Below, piece by piece: positions 1 to 6,244 of a DNA stretch of 7,396 bases (position 1 is its first letter; each line of letters begins with the position of its first letter). The stretch is from assembly GCA_017624795.1 (NCBI GenBank), contig JAGAMJ010000080.1, forward strand, positions 1 through 7,396, written 5' to 3'. The stretch comes from Clostridia bacterium (lineage in GTDB: Bacteria; Bacillota; Clostridia; Oscillospirales; CAG-272). The notes beneath the pieces were generated by a model that was given only the letters and a program-made list of their open reading frames with translations, searched no databases and was not told where the DNA came from. The translations under genes were made by a program, and so were the position numbers.

Positions 1-9
1 CTGTTTCAT
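1..9 (-). CDS. 5' end of a T-box-controlled gene, cut by the window edge (possibly pheS)
   Basis: Only the first three codons, M-K-Q, lie in the window; the gene continues leftwards beyond position 1. The start is chosen because an ATG (positions 9-7, minus strand) follows a purine-rich AGAAAGGAAAA stretch (about 24-14) at suitable spacing, directly downstream of a complete T-box leader and its terminator. T-box leaders in Bacillota control aminoacyl-tRNA synthetases or amino-acid biosynthesis and transport genes, so this gene very probably belongs to one of those classes. The leader's best-placed specifier triplet reads TTC (Phe), and an M-K-Q start would suit the phenylalanyl-tRNA synthetase alpha chain. 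Three residues prove nothing, and other synthetases such as AlaRS can also start this way. That a gene starts here is well supported; its identity is a guess. Confidence 0.6.
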
Positions 10-13
10 GTTC

Positions 14-24
14 GTTTTCCTTTC
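14..24 (-). promoter_or_regulatory. Ribosome-binding site of the T-box-controlled gene
   Basis: The minus strand reads AGAAAGGAAAA shortly upstream of the ATG at 9-7. It lies after the U-run of the leader terminator, so it is transcribed only when the T-box allows read-through. Confidence 0.6.
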
Positions 25-40
25 TGTTTGTTTGGGCGGC

Positions 41-77
41 AAAAAAATAAGCCCGCCCCGATCATACGGGACGAGGC
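41..77 (-). terminator. T-box regulated intrinsic terminator
   Basis: On the minus strand, GCCT (77-74) pairs with GGGC (54-51) and GTCCCG (72-67) pairs with CGGGGC (60-55). There is one bulged C and a short TATGAT loop. The run TTATTTTTTT (50-41) follows. It stops transcription before the M-K-Q gene unless the antiterminator forms. Confidence 0.9.
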
Positions 78-87
78 GATCTTGCCA

Positions 88-100
88 CGCGGTACCACCC
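88..100 (-). promoter_or_regulatory. T-box sequence / antiterminator core
   Basis: The minus strand reads GGGTGGTACCGCG, the signature of the T-box antiterminator. Its UGGU bulge pairs with the free ACCA end of uncharged tRNA. The flanking CGGG (101-98) can pair with CCCG (70-67), and GCG (90-88) with CGC (78-76). Both partners also belong to the 5' arm of the terminator, so the two folds exclude each other. Confidence 0.95.
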
Positions 101-325
101 GATTGAAGGACAGCGGCAGCCCAAAAGCGGCTTGTCCAACACTCTATGACCTGTAACGGGGTCCACCGTGCGCGACTACCTGCCCCAAAAGGGCTATTCA
201 CCGCACCCGCTCCGAAGCGAAACGCCGTTTATCCGCGCACAGTCGCTTACAGCCAAGGGCGACACTCTCTTTGGTGCGGGGTGGATAAAGGCAAACTTCA
301 TCTCTGCGTTATCAATACATATGAT

Positions 326-354
326 AGTATAACATATTAAATATAAAAAATCAA
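326..354 (-). promoter_or_regulatory. Promoter of the T-box leader
   Basis: On the minus strand there is a -35 TTGATT (354-349), a 17-bp spacer, and a -10 TATACT (331-326). A TG one base before the hexamer makes it an extended -10. Transcription should start near 320-318, a few bases before the K-turn side of stem I. It lies just beyond the terminator of the exporter operon, so the leader is an independent unit. Confidence 0.8.
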
Positions 355-376
355 GAGGAAAATCAAGAATTTTGCG

Positions 377-413
377 CAATAAAAGAAGAAAATGGGGCAG
401 AACATCTGCCCCA
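377..413 (-). terminator. Intrinsic terminator of the ABC exporter operon
   Basis: Five bases after the TAA stop (421-419), the minus strand forms a perfect 8-bp hairpin, TGGGGCAG (413-406) with CTGCCCCA (400-393) and a 5-nt loop. A T-rich tail TTTTCTTCTTTTATT (392-378) follows. It separates the exporter genes from the T-box promoter. Confidence 0.92.
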
Positions 414-418
414 AAGAG

Positions 419-2194
419 TTATGATTCCGTAACAGTTGCGAACTGACTGCGGTAAAGCTCGGCGTAAAAGCCGTTTTGTGCAAGCAGGGTATCGTGGTTG
501 CCCTGCTCGATGACGTTGCCGTCTTTCATTACCAAAATGAGGTCTGCCTCCCTGATGGTGGACAGGCGATGCGCGACTACGAAGGTGGTGCGTCCCTGCA
601 TCAGGGTGTTGAACGCCTTTTGAATGCGTTTCTCGGTGCGGGTGTCAATAGAGGAGGTCGCCTCGTCAAGGATCAGCATCGGGGGAGGGGAAAGCATCAA
701 CCGCGCGATGCACAAAAGCTGCTTTTGCCCTTGCGAAAGCGAGCCACCGTCCTCGCCGAGAACGGTATCATACCCTTTCGGCAGGCGTTTAATGAAGCTA
801 TGGGCATGCGCCGCCTTTGCCGCGGCGATGACCTCCTCGGTGGTGGCGTCCTCCTTGCCAAAGGCAATATTGTCACGGATACTGCCCGATTTGAGCCACG
901 TTTCCTGCAATACCATACCAAGTGAGCGTCGCAGACTGTCGCGCGTGATCTCACGGATATCGGTTCCGTCGATCAGAATAGCGCCCTCGTCGACGTCGTA
1001 AAAGCGCATCAGCAAATTGATCACGGTCGTTTTGCCGCACCCTGTCGGTCCGACGATGGCAACGCGCTCGCCGGGCGAAACCGAAAGGTTCATATTTTTG
1101 ATCAGTGGGCGATCCGGATCGTAAGAAAAGCTGACGCTTTGGAACTTGACCTCACCGCTTGGGGCGGTCAAAATTTTGGCGTCTGAAATATCGGATTTTT
1201 CCACCTTTGAATCCAAGACCTCGAAAATGCGCGCCGCGCAAGCGAGAGCGCTTTGGAACTCGGTCACAACACCGGAGATCTCGTTAAAGGGCTTTGCGTA
1301 TTGATTGGCGTATGCCAGAAATGCGAAAAGTCCGCCGATCGAAAGTGCTGCCCCGCCGCTTGACATCACGGTCAGCGCTCCCGTTAAGGCAACGCCCGTA
1401 TAGACCAAGCTATTGACAAAGCGGGTGGAAGGGTTTGTCAGAGATGAGAAAAAGGTTGCTTGCAGGGACGCCTTTTGCAGCTTGCCGTTCAGGTCGTCAA
1501 AGCGCGAGAGCATCTTGTCTTCTTGCGAGAAGGCGGTCACCACGTCGTGCGCGCCGATGGCTTCTTCCATCAGGGCAGTCTGCTTTCCGCGCAGCTCGCT
1601 TTGCAGCTTGAACATACGGTAGGTGCGTCGTGCGACAAACGCCGCGACAAACAGAGAAACGGGGGTGATCAGCACCACAACAAGCGTGATGCCGGGGTGG
1701 ATCACAAGCATGAAAGCGATGGTGCCGAGAATGGTCAAAATGCCCGAAAACAGCTGCGTCAGACCAAGTAAAAGCCCGTCAGAAAACTGATCCACGTCGG
1801 TGATCAGGCGGCTGACGATATCACCCGTTTTGTGCGAATCCAAGTAAGAGAAAGGAACCTTTTGCAGATGACGGAAGGCGTCGTTTCGAATGTTGCGAAC
1901 GATGCCGAAGGTCACCTTGTTGTTGCAGACGTTCATCAGCCATTGGAACAGCGCCGTTGCGGCGATGACAATGGCTCCTTTGAGGATCAACTGACGGATC
2001 GTGTCAAAATCAACGGCATTTTCTCCCACGATGCAATCAATGATGTCACCGATCAACACGGGAAGGAACAGTGTCAGCGCCACGGAGAAAAGTGCAAGAA
2101 GCAGGGAAAGCAAAAGGTAAAGACGGTATCCGCGCAGATACGAGAGCACGCGGCGAAGCGTGCCGCGCGGTGCGCGCGTTTTTTGTTTGCTCAT
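419..2194 (-). CDS. ABC exporter half-transporter, catalytic (consensus-site) subunit, BmrD/LmrD-like
   Basis: The 591-residue protein has an N-terminal transmembrane domain (about residues 20-320, roughly six helices) fused to an ATPase domain, the layout of type IV ABC exporters. Visible motifs are Walker A GPTGCGKT (382-389), Q-loop Q430, a degenerate signature LSQGQ (486-490), Walker B MLILDE with catalytic Glu511, and switch His542. It therefore supplies Walker A/B and the switch of the consensus ATP site, but a non-consensus signature to the other site. That pattern marks one half of a heterodimeric exporter such as BmrCD, LmrCD or TM287/288. It should sit in the cytoplasmic membrane and export drugs, lipids or peptides; the substrate cannot be read from sequence. 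The ATG overlaps the upstream gene's TGA (ATGA), preceded by AAGGGGGTGA (2210-2201), so the two are translationally coupled. The heterodimer assignment is firm and the BmrD name is by analogy only. Confidence 0.93.
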   Translation of the reverse strand: MSKQKTRAPRGTLRRVLSYLRGYRLYLLLSLLLALFSVALTLFLPVLIGDIIDCIVGENAVDFDTIRQLILKGAIVIAATALFQWLMNVCNNKVTFGIVRNIRNDAFRHLQKVPFSYLDSHKTGDIVSRLITDVDQFSDGLLLGLTQLFSGILTILGTIAFMLVIHPGITLVVVLITPVSLFVAAFVARRTYRMFKLQSELRGKQTALMEEAIGAHDVVTAFSQEDKMLSRFDDLNGKLQKASLQATFFSSLTNPSTRFVNSLVYTGVALTGALTVMSSGGAALSIGGLFAFLAYANQYAKPFNEISGVVTEFQSALACAARIFEVLDSKVEKSDISDAKILTAPSGEVKFQSVSFSYDPDRPLIKNMNLSVSPGERVAIVGPTGCGKTTVINLLMRFYDVDEGAILIDGTDIREITRDSLRRSLGMVLQETWLKSGSIRDNIAFGKEDATTEEVIAAAKAAHAHSFIKRLPKGYDTVLGEDGGSLSQGQKQLLCIARLMLSPPPMLILDEATSSIDTRTEKRIQKAFNTLMQGRTTFVVAHRLSTIREADLILVMKDGNVIEQGNHDTLLAQNGFYAELYRSQFATVTES

Positions 2195-3933
2195 GCCTTG
2201 TCACCCCCTTCGCTTTTGAATTGGGAGTCGTAGATCTCGCGGTACACGGCGCAGCGGTCAAGCAGCTCCTTGTGCGTGCCCCTATCGATCGCTTCACCGT
2301 CCTCCAAAACCAGAATGAGGTCGGCGTGCATCACCGAGGCGGTGCGCTGCGAAACGATGAAGGTCGTGGGGCGATAAGGCAGCTTTGTCAAGGCACTTCT
2401 GAGTGCTGCATCGGTGGCAAGATCCAAAGCCGATGCGCTGTCGTCAAGGATCAGGATCTTCGGGCGGCGGACAAGCGCTCTTGCAATGGTCAAACGCTGC
2501 CGCTGACCGCCCGAAAGATTGCGGCCGCCCTGCTCGATCTCGTGGTCAAGCCCGCCTTCCTTTTGATTTACGAGGCTAAGCGCCTGCGCCGAGCGCAAGG
2601 CGTCGAAAAGGTCGTCGTCGGTGGCGTCCTCTCGCCCCATAAGCAGATTATCGCGGATCGTGCCCGCAAACAGCTCTGCCTTTTGAGGAACGATGCCGAT
2701 CACGCTTCGCAACGCACCAACGTCGGCATAGCTTTTCACGTCGGTGCCGTCAAGCAGCACGGTACCGTCGGTCGCGTCGTAAAATCTTGGGATCAGATTG
2801 ACAAGTGAGCTCTTGCCCGAGCCCGTTCCGCCTATGATGCCAACGGTCGCACCGTCGGGGACGGTAAAAGAGATGTCGGACAGAGCCGTTTCACCGTTTT
2901 TATGATAGGAAAGAGAAACGTTTTTGAATTCGACCGTTCCGGTTTTTGGAACACGGTGTTCTGCTTTTGAAATGTCGGATTTTTGCATACCCTCGGGGGT
3001 TTCTAAAATTTCGTTGATACGGGTAGCACAGGCACAAGCTTTTGTGATCAGAATGATGAAATTGGCAAGCTTGATCAGCTCCACAAGGATCTGTGACATA
3101 TAGTTATACAGCGCGACCACGTCACCCGTGGCAAGATTTCCGATCTGTACCTGCACACCGCCAAGATATACGATCGCAAGGATCGAGAGATTGATGATGA
3201 CGTAGGTCAAGGGATTCAGCAACGCCGAAAAGCGCCCCGTGAAGCGTTGCAGACGCGTCAGCTCTCTGTTTGCGTCGGTAAACTCCGCAAGGGATTTTTC
3301 CTCACGCACAAAGGCGCGCACTACACGTGCACCGCTTAAATTTTCTCTTGTCAGCCCAAGCACGCGGTCAAGCTTTGCCTGTACCCGACTGAACAGAGGA
3401 ATACTGATCAGCATAATGCCGAAGATCACCACCGATAGGGCAGGGATCGTCACGGTAAAGGTCAGCGCCGCCTTGGGCGAAACGGTAAACGCCATGATCA
3501 TAGCGCCGAATACAATAAAAGGGGAACGCAAAAACAGACGAAGCACCAGATTGACCGTGGTCCCGATCTGATTGACGTCAGCGGTGGAACGGGAAAGAAG
3601 GGTAGCTGTGCCAAAGCGGTCCGTTTCGCTGTGCGAAAGCTTGCCGATATGCTCGAACAGAGCGTGCCGTATACCCGTAGACATGCCAACGGCTGCCTTT
3701 GCCGAAAAATACTGCGCCGTGACCGAGCAAAGCAGACCGATCACGCCAAGCAGGACCATAAGAAGACACCGTTTAAGGATATACGTGCTATTGCCCGTTG
3801 CGATGCCGACGTTGATGATATCTGCGACCACAAGCGGAACAAAAAGCTCAAACAACGCCTCCAACATCTTAAAAAGAGGGCCAAGACAGGATTCTAATCG
3901 GTACGGCTTCAAAAAGCGAAGCAGCTTACGCAT
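2191..3933 (-). CDS. ABC exporter half-transporter, degenerate-site subunit, BmrC/LmrC-like
   Basis: The 580-residue protein is the first gene of the exporter operon, with an N-terminal transmembrane domain (about residues 15-300) and a C-terminal ATPase domain. Motifs are Walker A GGTGSGKS (368-375), Q-loop Q417, canonical LSGGQ (473-477), and Walker B ILILDD, where the catalytic Glu is replaced by Asp498. The switch His is replaced by Gln529. Its own Walker A/B with the partner's LSQGQ form the degenerate ATP site, while its LSGGQ completes the partner's consensus site. The same Asp substitution is known in BmrC and TM287. I start it at ATG 3933-3931, not at the in-frame ATG at 3966. GAAAGGGGGA (3950-3941) sits 7 nt upstream of 3933, and the 3966 codon lies at the edge of the -10 box and would not be transcribed. 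The product should pair with the next gene's protein in the membrane. Confidence 0.93.
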   Translation of the reverse strand: MRKLLRFLKPYRLESCLGPLFKMLEALFELFVPLVVADIINVGIATGNSTYILKRCLLMVLLGVIGLLCSVTAQYFSAKAAVGMSTGIRHALFEHIGKLSHSETDRFGTATLLSRSTADVNQIGTTVNLVLRLFLRSPFIVFGAMIMAFTVSPKAALTFTVTIPALSVVIFGIMLISIPLFSRVQAKLDRVLGLTRENLSGARVVRAFVREEKSLAEFTDANRELTRLQRFTGRFSALLNPLTYVIINLSILAIVYLGGVQVQIGNLATGDVVALYNYMSQILVELIKLANFIILITKACACATRINEILETPEGMQKSDISKAEHRVPKTGTVEFKNVSLSYHKNGETALSDISFTVPDGATVGIIGGTGSGKSSLVNLIPRFYDATDGTVLLDGTDVKSYADVGALRSVIGIVPQKAELFAGTIRDNLLMGREDATDDDLFDALRSAQALSLVNQKEGGLDHEIEQGGRNLSGGQRQRLTIARALVRRPKILILDDSASALDLATDAALRSALTKLPYRPTTFIVSQRTASVMHADLILVLEDGEAIDRGTHKELLDRCAVYREIYDSQFKSEGGDKA

Positions 3934-3940
3934 AGGCAAG

Positions 3941-3950
3941 TCCCCCTTTC
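3941..3950 (-). promoter_or_regulatory. Ribosome-binding site fixing the start of the first exporter gene
   Basis: The minus strand reads GAAAGGGGGA, 7 nt before ATG 3933-3931. It decides between this start and the in-frame ATG at 3966, which has no such site. Confidence 0.8.
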
Positions 3951-3966
3951 TCAAAATTACCGTCAT

Positions 3967-3995
3967 ATTATATCACATTTTCCGCTATTTGGCAA
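3967..3995 (-). promoter_or_regulatory. Promoter of the ABC exporter operon
   Basis: On the minus strand there is a -35 TTGCCA (3995-3990), a 17-bp spacer and a consensus -10 TATAAT (3972-3967), with TG one base upstream (extended -10). Transcription should start near 3961-3959, leaving a 5' leader of only about 27 nt before ATG 3933. There is no room for a BmrB-like leader peptide or attenuator, so any control would have to be at the promoter. Confidence 0.8.
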
Positions 3996-4035
3996 GCTGT
4001 TACAGAAACTTCATAAAGGATTTTCCGACAAAGTA

Positions 4036-4063
4036 TTGATTTTAAGAGAAAAAAGAGTATAAT
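4036..4063 (+). promoter_or_regulatory. Promoter of the mrp-ymfF-ymfH unit
   Basis: There is a -35 TTGATT (4036-4041), a 16-bp spacer and a consensus -10 TATAAT (4058-4063). Transcription should start near 4070. The promoter diverges from the exporter promoter, with 40 bp between the two -35 boxes. Confidence 0.75.
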
Positions 4064-4085
4064 ATAAGGTAAAAATGTATAAAAG

Positions 4086-4093
4086 CAGAGAGG
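4086..4093 (+). promoter_or_regulatory. Ribosome-binding site fixing the start of mrp
   Basis: The purine run AGAGAGG (ending at 4093) lies 8 nt before ATG 4102. An in-frame ATG at 4075 would sit within a few bases of the predicted transcription start and has no ribosome-binding site. Confidence 0.65.
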
Positions 4094-4101
4094 TCTTTAT
4101 C

Positions 4102-4923
4102 ATGGCAGAACAAAATTGCACACACGATTGCTCCAACTGCTCCAGCGATTGCGCATCGCGTCAGGCACCGCAGTTTGAAGCCCCCCACAAGCAAAGTCAC
4201 ATCAAGCACACCATCGCCGTTGTCAGCGGAAAGGGTGGCGTGGGTAAATCCCTTGTCACCTCGATGTTGGCGGTTGCGCTGAACAAAAAGGGCTACCGCG
4301 TCGGTATTCTTGACGCGGATATCACAGGTCCCTCTATTCCCAAGTCCTTTGGCGTGAAGGAGTCTGTCGTCGGTGATGAAAACGGCTTGTATCCTCCCAA
4401 AAGTGAGTGCGGGATCGGCATTATGTCGCTGAATCTGATGCTGCACGACGAAACAAGCCCCGTTATCTGGCGCGGTCCTGTTATCGCGGGCACGGTCAAG
4501 CAGTTCTATACCGACGTGATCTGGGAAGATCTTGACTATCTTCTGATCGACTGTCCTCCCGGAACGGGCGACGTCCCCCTGACGATCTTCCAGTCGATCA
4601 AGCTGGACGGCATCGTGATCGTCAGCAGTCCGCAGGAGCTGGTTTCTATGATCGTTTCCAAGGCGGCAAATATGGCGAATATGATGAATATTCCTGTTTT
4701 GGGGCTTGTAGAAAATATGAGCTATGTCAAATGCCCCGACTGCGGTAAGGAGATCTATGTCTTTGGTGACAGTCATATTGCCGAGGTCGCGGAAAAGTTC
4801 GGCTATCCCGTGCTTGCGCGCATTCCCATGGATCCCGCGATCGCGGCTTTGGTCGATGCGGGTAAGATCGAGAGCATCGAGAACAACCCCTTGACCGAGG
4901 CGCTGGAAGCGTTGGAGAAATAA
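4102..4923 (+). CDS. mrp: Mrp/NBP35 family P-loop ATPase, iron-sulfur cluster carrier
   Basis: The product has 273 residues with N-terminal M-A-E-Q numbering. Mrp/ApbC/NBP35 proteins are cytosolic homodimeric ATPases that bind and pass on Fe-S clusters. Visible motifs are the deviant Walker A GKGGVGKS (43-50), the family DADITGPS segment (71-78), a Walker B-like LLIDCPPGTGD (147-157), an SSPQ segment (175-178), and a C-terminal CPDC (Cys211 and Cys214). The CxxC is the cluster-binding motif at the dimer interface. The N-terminus adds four cysteines (6, 10, 13, 17; C-x3-C-x2-C-x3-C), reminiscent of but spaced differently from the NBP35 N-terminal ferredoxin-like motif. There is no DUF59 (MIP18-like) N-terminal domain. 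It is the first gene of the rightward unit, 37 nt before the ymfF-like gene. The family assignment is secure; the client proteins are unknown. Confidence 0.95.
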   Translation: MAEQNCTHDCSNCSSDCASRQAPQFEAPHKQSHIKHTIAVVSGKGGVGKSLVTSMLAVALNKKGYRVGILDADITGPSIPKSFGVKESVVGDENGLYPPKSECGIGIMSLNLMLHDETSPVIWRGPVIAGTVKQFYTDVIWEDLDYLLIDCPPGTGDVPLTIFQSIKLDGIVIVSSPQELVSMIVSKAANMANMMNIPVLGLVENMSYVKCPDCGKEIYVFGDSHIAEVAEKFGYPVLARIPMDPAIAALVDAGKIESIENNPLTEALEALEK

Positions 4924-4960
4924 TCGTTTTTAACGCAATTTTTGATGAAAGGAGCGAAAA

Positions 4961-6244
4961 ATGAAAGCGACCGTTCAAAGTATCGGTAAGGCAAAGCTTT
5001 TTTGTATTTCCACCGATCGCTTCAAAAGTGAATATTTTTCGCTCCGTTTTACCGTTCCGCTGCGCTCTGATACCGCGCAGCAAAACGCCCTCATTACCGC
5101 GGTCCTCGGCAGAGGAACAAAGCGTTTTCCGACAAAGCTTGCCTTGAACCGCCATTTAGATGAGCTTTATTCCACCGCTGTTTCCACCCGTAATCAACGG
5201 CTTGGCGATATGCAATGCATCGGGCTTGCGGCAGATTTTTTGGGCGCACGCTACGTGGGCGGCGGGCTTGGGATTTTGCCGCAAGTCATTTCGATCATGG
5301 CGGAGCTGGTATATGCACCCGTTATGCAGGACGGACTTTTTAGCCGCGAGTATGTGGAAAGTGAAAAAAGCAATCTGCGTGACGCGATCCGTTCTGCGAT
5401 CAACAATCCCCGAAGCTATGCGTTATCCAAATGCCGCAAATTGCTTTGCGGTGATGAGCCGTATGCGCTTTCTCTGCTTGGAAAGGAGCAGACCGTTTCG
5501 GATATCACTGCGGCAACGCTGACAGGACGGTATCACGCGCTGCTGCATGAGATCGTGCCAACCTTTTTCTACGTTGGAAATACCGATCCCGTCAAGGTCG
5601 CAGCCCTGATCCGCGAGCAGTTTCCGCCATTTGACGCAACCCCCGCCCCCTATACCGCGATCGTCAAAAAGGGCGATGGGGATATCGTATCGGCACAGGA
5701 AGAAATGCCGCTTTGTCAAGGCAAGCTGGCGCTTGGCTTTCGCAGCGACGTTTCACTTTTGCACCCTCTTGCGCCCGCTACGCTTTTGCTGAACGAGATT
5801 TACGGCGGATCGCCCGCTTCAAAGCTCTTTCTCAACGTTCGTGAGCGGCGCAGTCTTTGCTATCATTGCAGCTCGTCGGTCGATCTCTACAAGGGCGTGC
5901 TGTTCGCAAATGCAGGTATGACGCCCGAAAACAGAGCCCGTACCGAGGAAGCGATGCTGCAAGAGTTCTCGTCGCTTGCAAAGGGACATATCACAAAAAC
6001 GGAATTTGAGGCGGCACATCGCTCGCTGGCACATTCCTATCAACAGGTCTTTGACAATCCCGCAGCACTTTCCGATTTTTATGCGGGGCGCGATCTGATC
6101 GGCTCGCACGATACCGTTGAGGATTTCCGCGATGCCGTGTCGCGTGTCACCCGTGACGACGTGATAGAGGCGGCAGAGCATATCAGGCAAGGCGCGACCT
6201 TCTTCCTCAAAGGAACGCTTGAAGGGGAGGAGGGGGAAGTATGA
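4961..6244 (+). CDS. ymfF: YmfF-like M16 (insulinase/pitrilysin) family protein, non-catalytic subunit
   Basis: This 427-residue protein has the two-lobed M16 peptidase layout but no HxxEH zinc motif where one belongs in the N-terminal lobe (around residues 40-70). The C-terminal lobe carries the conserved SPASKLFLNVRER segment (284-296), with Arg294 and Tyr301 in the R-x6-Y position. In other two-subunit M16 enzymes these residues of the inactive chain help hold the substrate. The best match I recognise is Bacillus YmfF, which is encoded beside YmfH; recent annotation links the pair to the modification of elongation factor P (5-aminopentanol). The start is ATG 4961, 6 nt after a strong GAAAGGAG (4947-4954). 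Its TGA overlaps the next ATG (ATGA), so it is translationally coupled to the ymfH-like gene. No signal peptide or membrane segment is evident. It probably works as a heterodimer with that gene's product. Confidence 0.85.
   Translation: MKATVQSIGKAKLFCISTDRFKSEYFSLRFTVPLRSDTAQQNALITAVLGRGTKRFPTKLALNRHLDELYSTAVSTRNQRLGDMQCIGLAADFLGARYVGGGLGILPQVISIMAELVYAPVMQDGLFSREYVESEKSNLRDAIRSAINNPRSYALSKCRKLLCGDEPYALSLLGKEQTVSDITAATLTGRYHALLHEIVPTFFYVGNTDPVKVAALIREQFPPFDATPAPYTAIVKKGDGDIVSAQEEMPLCQGKLALGFRSDVSLLHPLAPATLLLNEIYGGSPASKLFLNVRERRSLCYHCSSSVDLYKGVLFANAGMTPENRARTEEAMLQEFSSLAKGHITKTEFEAAHRSLAHSYQQVFDNPAALSDFYAGRDLIGSHDTVEDFRDAVSRVTRDDVIEAAEHIRQGATFFLKGTLEGEEGEV

Larger units (their letters stand above)
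41..320 (-). ncRNA. T-box riboswitch leader (tRNA-sensing), specifier possibly Phe
   Basis: All the expected T-box parts are visible on the minus strand. Stem I has a K-turn (CGC 308-306, AGA bulge 305-303, GA 302-301, opposite GA 212-211 and GCG 210-208). Next comes a lower helix TGAAG 300-296 with CTTCG 217-213, then TTTATCC 289-283 paired with GGATAAA 234-228, CGCAC 278-274 with GTGCG 240-236, an AGAGAG bulge (270-265), and GTCGC/GCGAC closing the apical loop. A stem II-like GAATAG...AGGTAG segment (about 199-176) and the conserved CCGTTACAG (159-151) follow. The T-box sequence is at 100-88 and a terminator at 77-41. The triplet at 221-219 is TTC, followed by a purine and five bases before the K-turn GA, which is the expected specifier spacing. 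The T-box UGGU pairs with a tRNA ending ACCA, so it needs discriminator A73, as in tRNA-Phe. The leader senses uncharged tRNA and permits transcription of the gene to the left. The class is near certain; the amino acid is tentative. Confidence 0.93.

Noticed and set aside
191..200. TGAATAGCCC (minus strand) as the T-box specifier segment (AGC, GCC or ATA)
   Set aside because: At first sight it resembles GAA-specifier, but it lies downstream of the K-turn and matches the stem II GAATAG...AGGTAG element. AGC (Ser) also conflicts with the A73 required by the T-box.
146..379. Small open frames on both strands within the leader region (146-340 plus, 194-379 minus)
   Set aside because: The region is explained by the structured T-box RNA and its promoter, and neither frame has a ribosome-binding site or recognisable protein.
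2071..2808. Long open frame on the plus strand (245 codons) across the junction of the two exporter genes
   Set aside because: It lies antisense to well-supported ATPase domains, its translation has low-complexity, shadow-like composition, and no promoter or ribosome-binding site precedes it.
3934..3966. Eleven-residue N-terminal extension of the first exporter gene starting at ATG 3966
   Set aside because: The codon abuts the -10 box (3967-3972), upstream of the expected transcription start, while ATG 3933 has a strong ribosome-binding site 7 nt upstream.
4075..4101. Upstream in-frame ATG for mrp at 4075
   Set aside because: It lies only about 5 nt after the expected transcription start and has no ribosome-binding site, whereas ATG 4102 does. 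A leaderless start cannot be fully excluded.
4042..4776. Long open frame on the minus strand (244 codons) opposite mrp
   Set aside because: It is antisense to a gene with unmistakable Mrp motifs, its translation resembles no family I know, and it starts inside the opposing gene with no ribosome-binding site. It is a codon-bias shadow.
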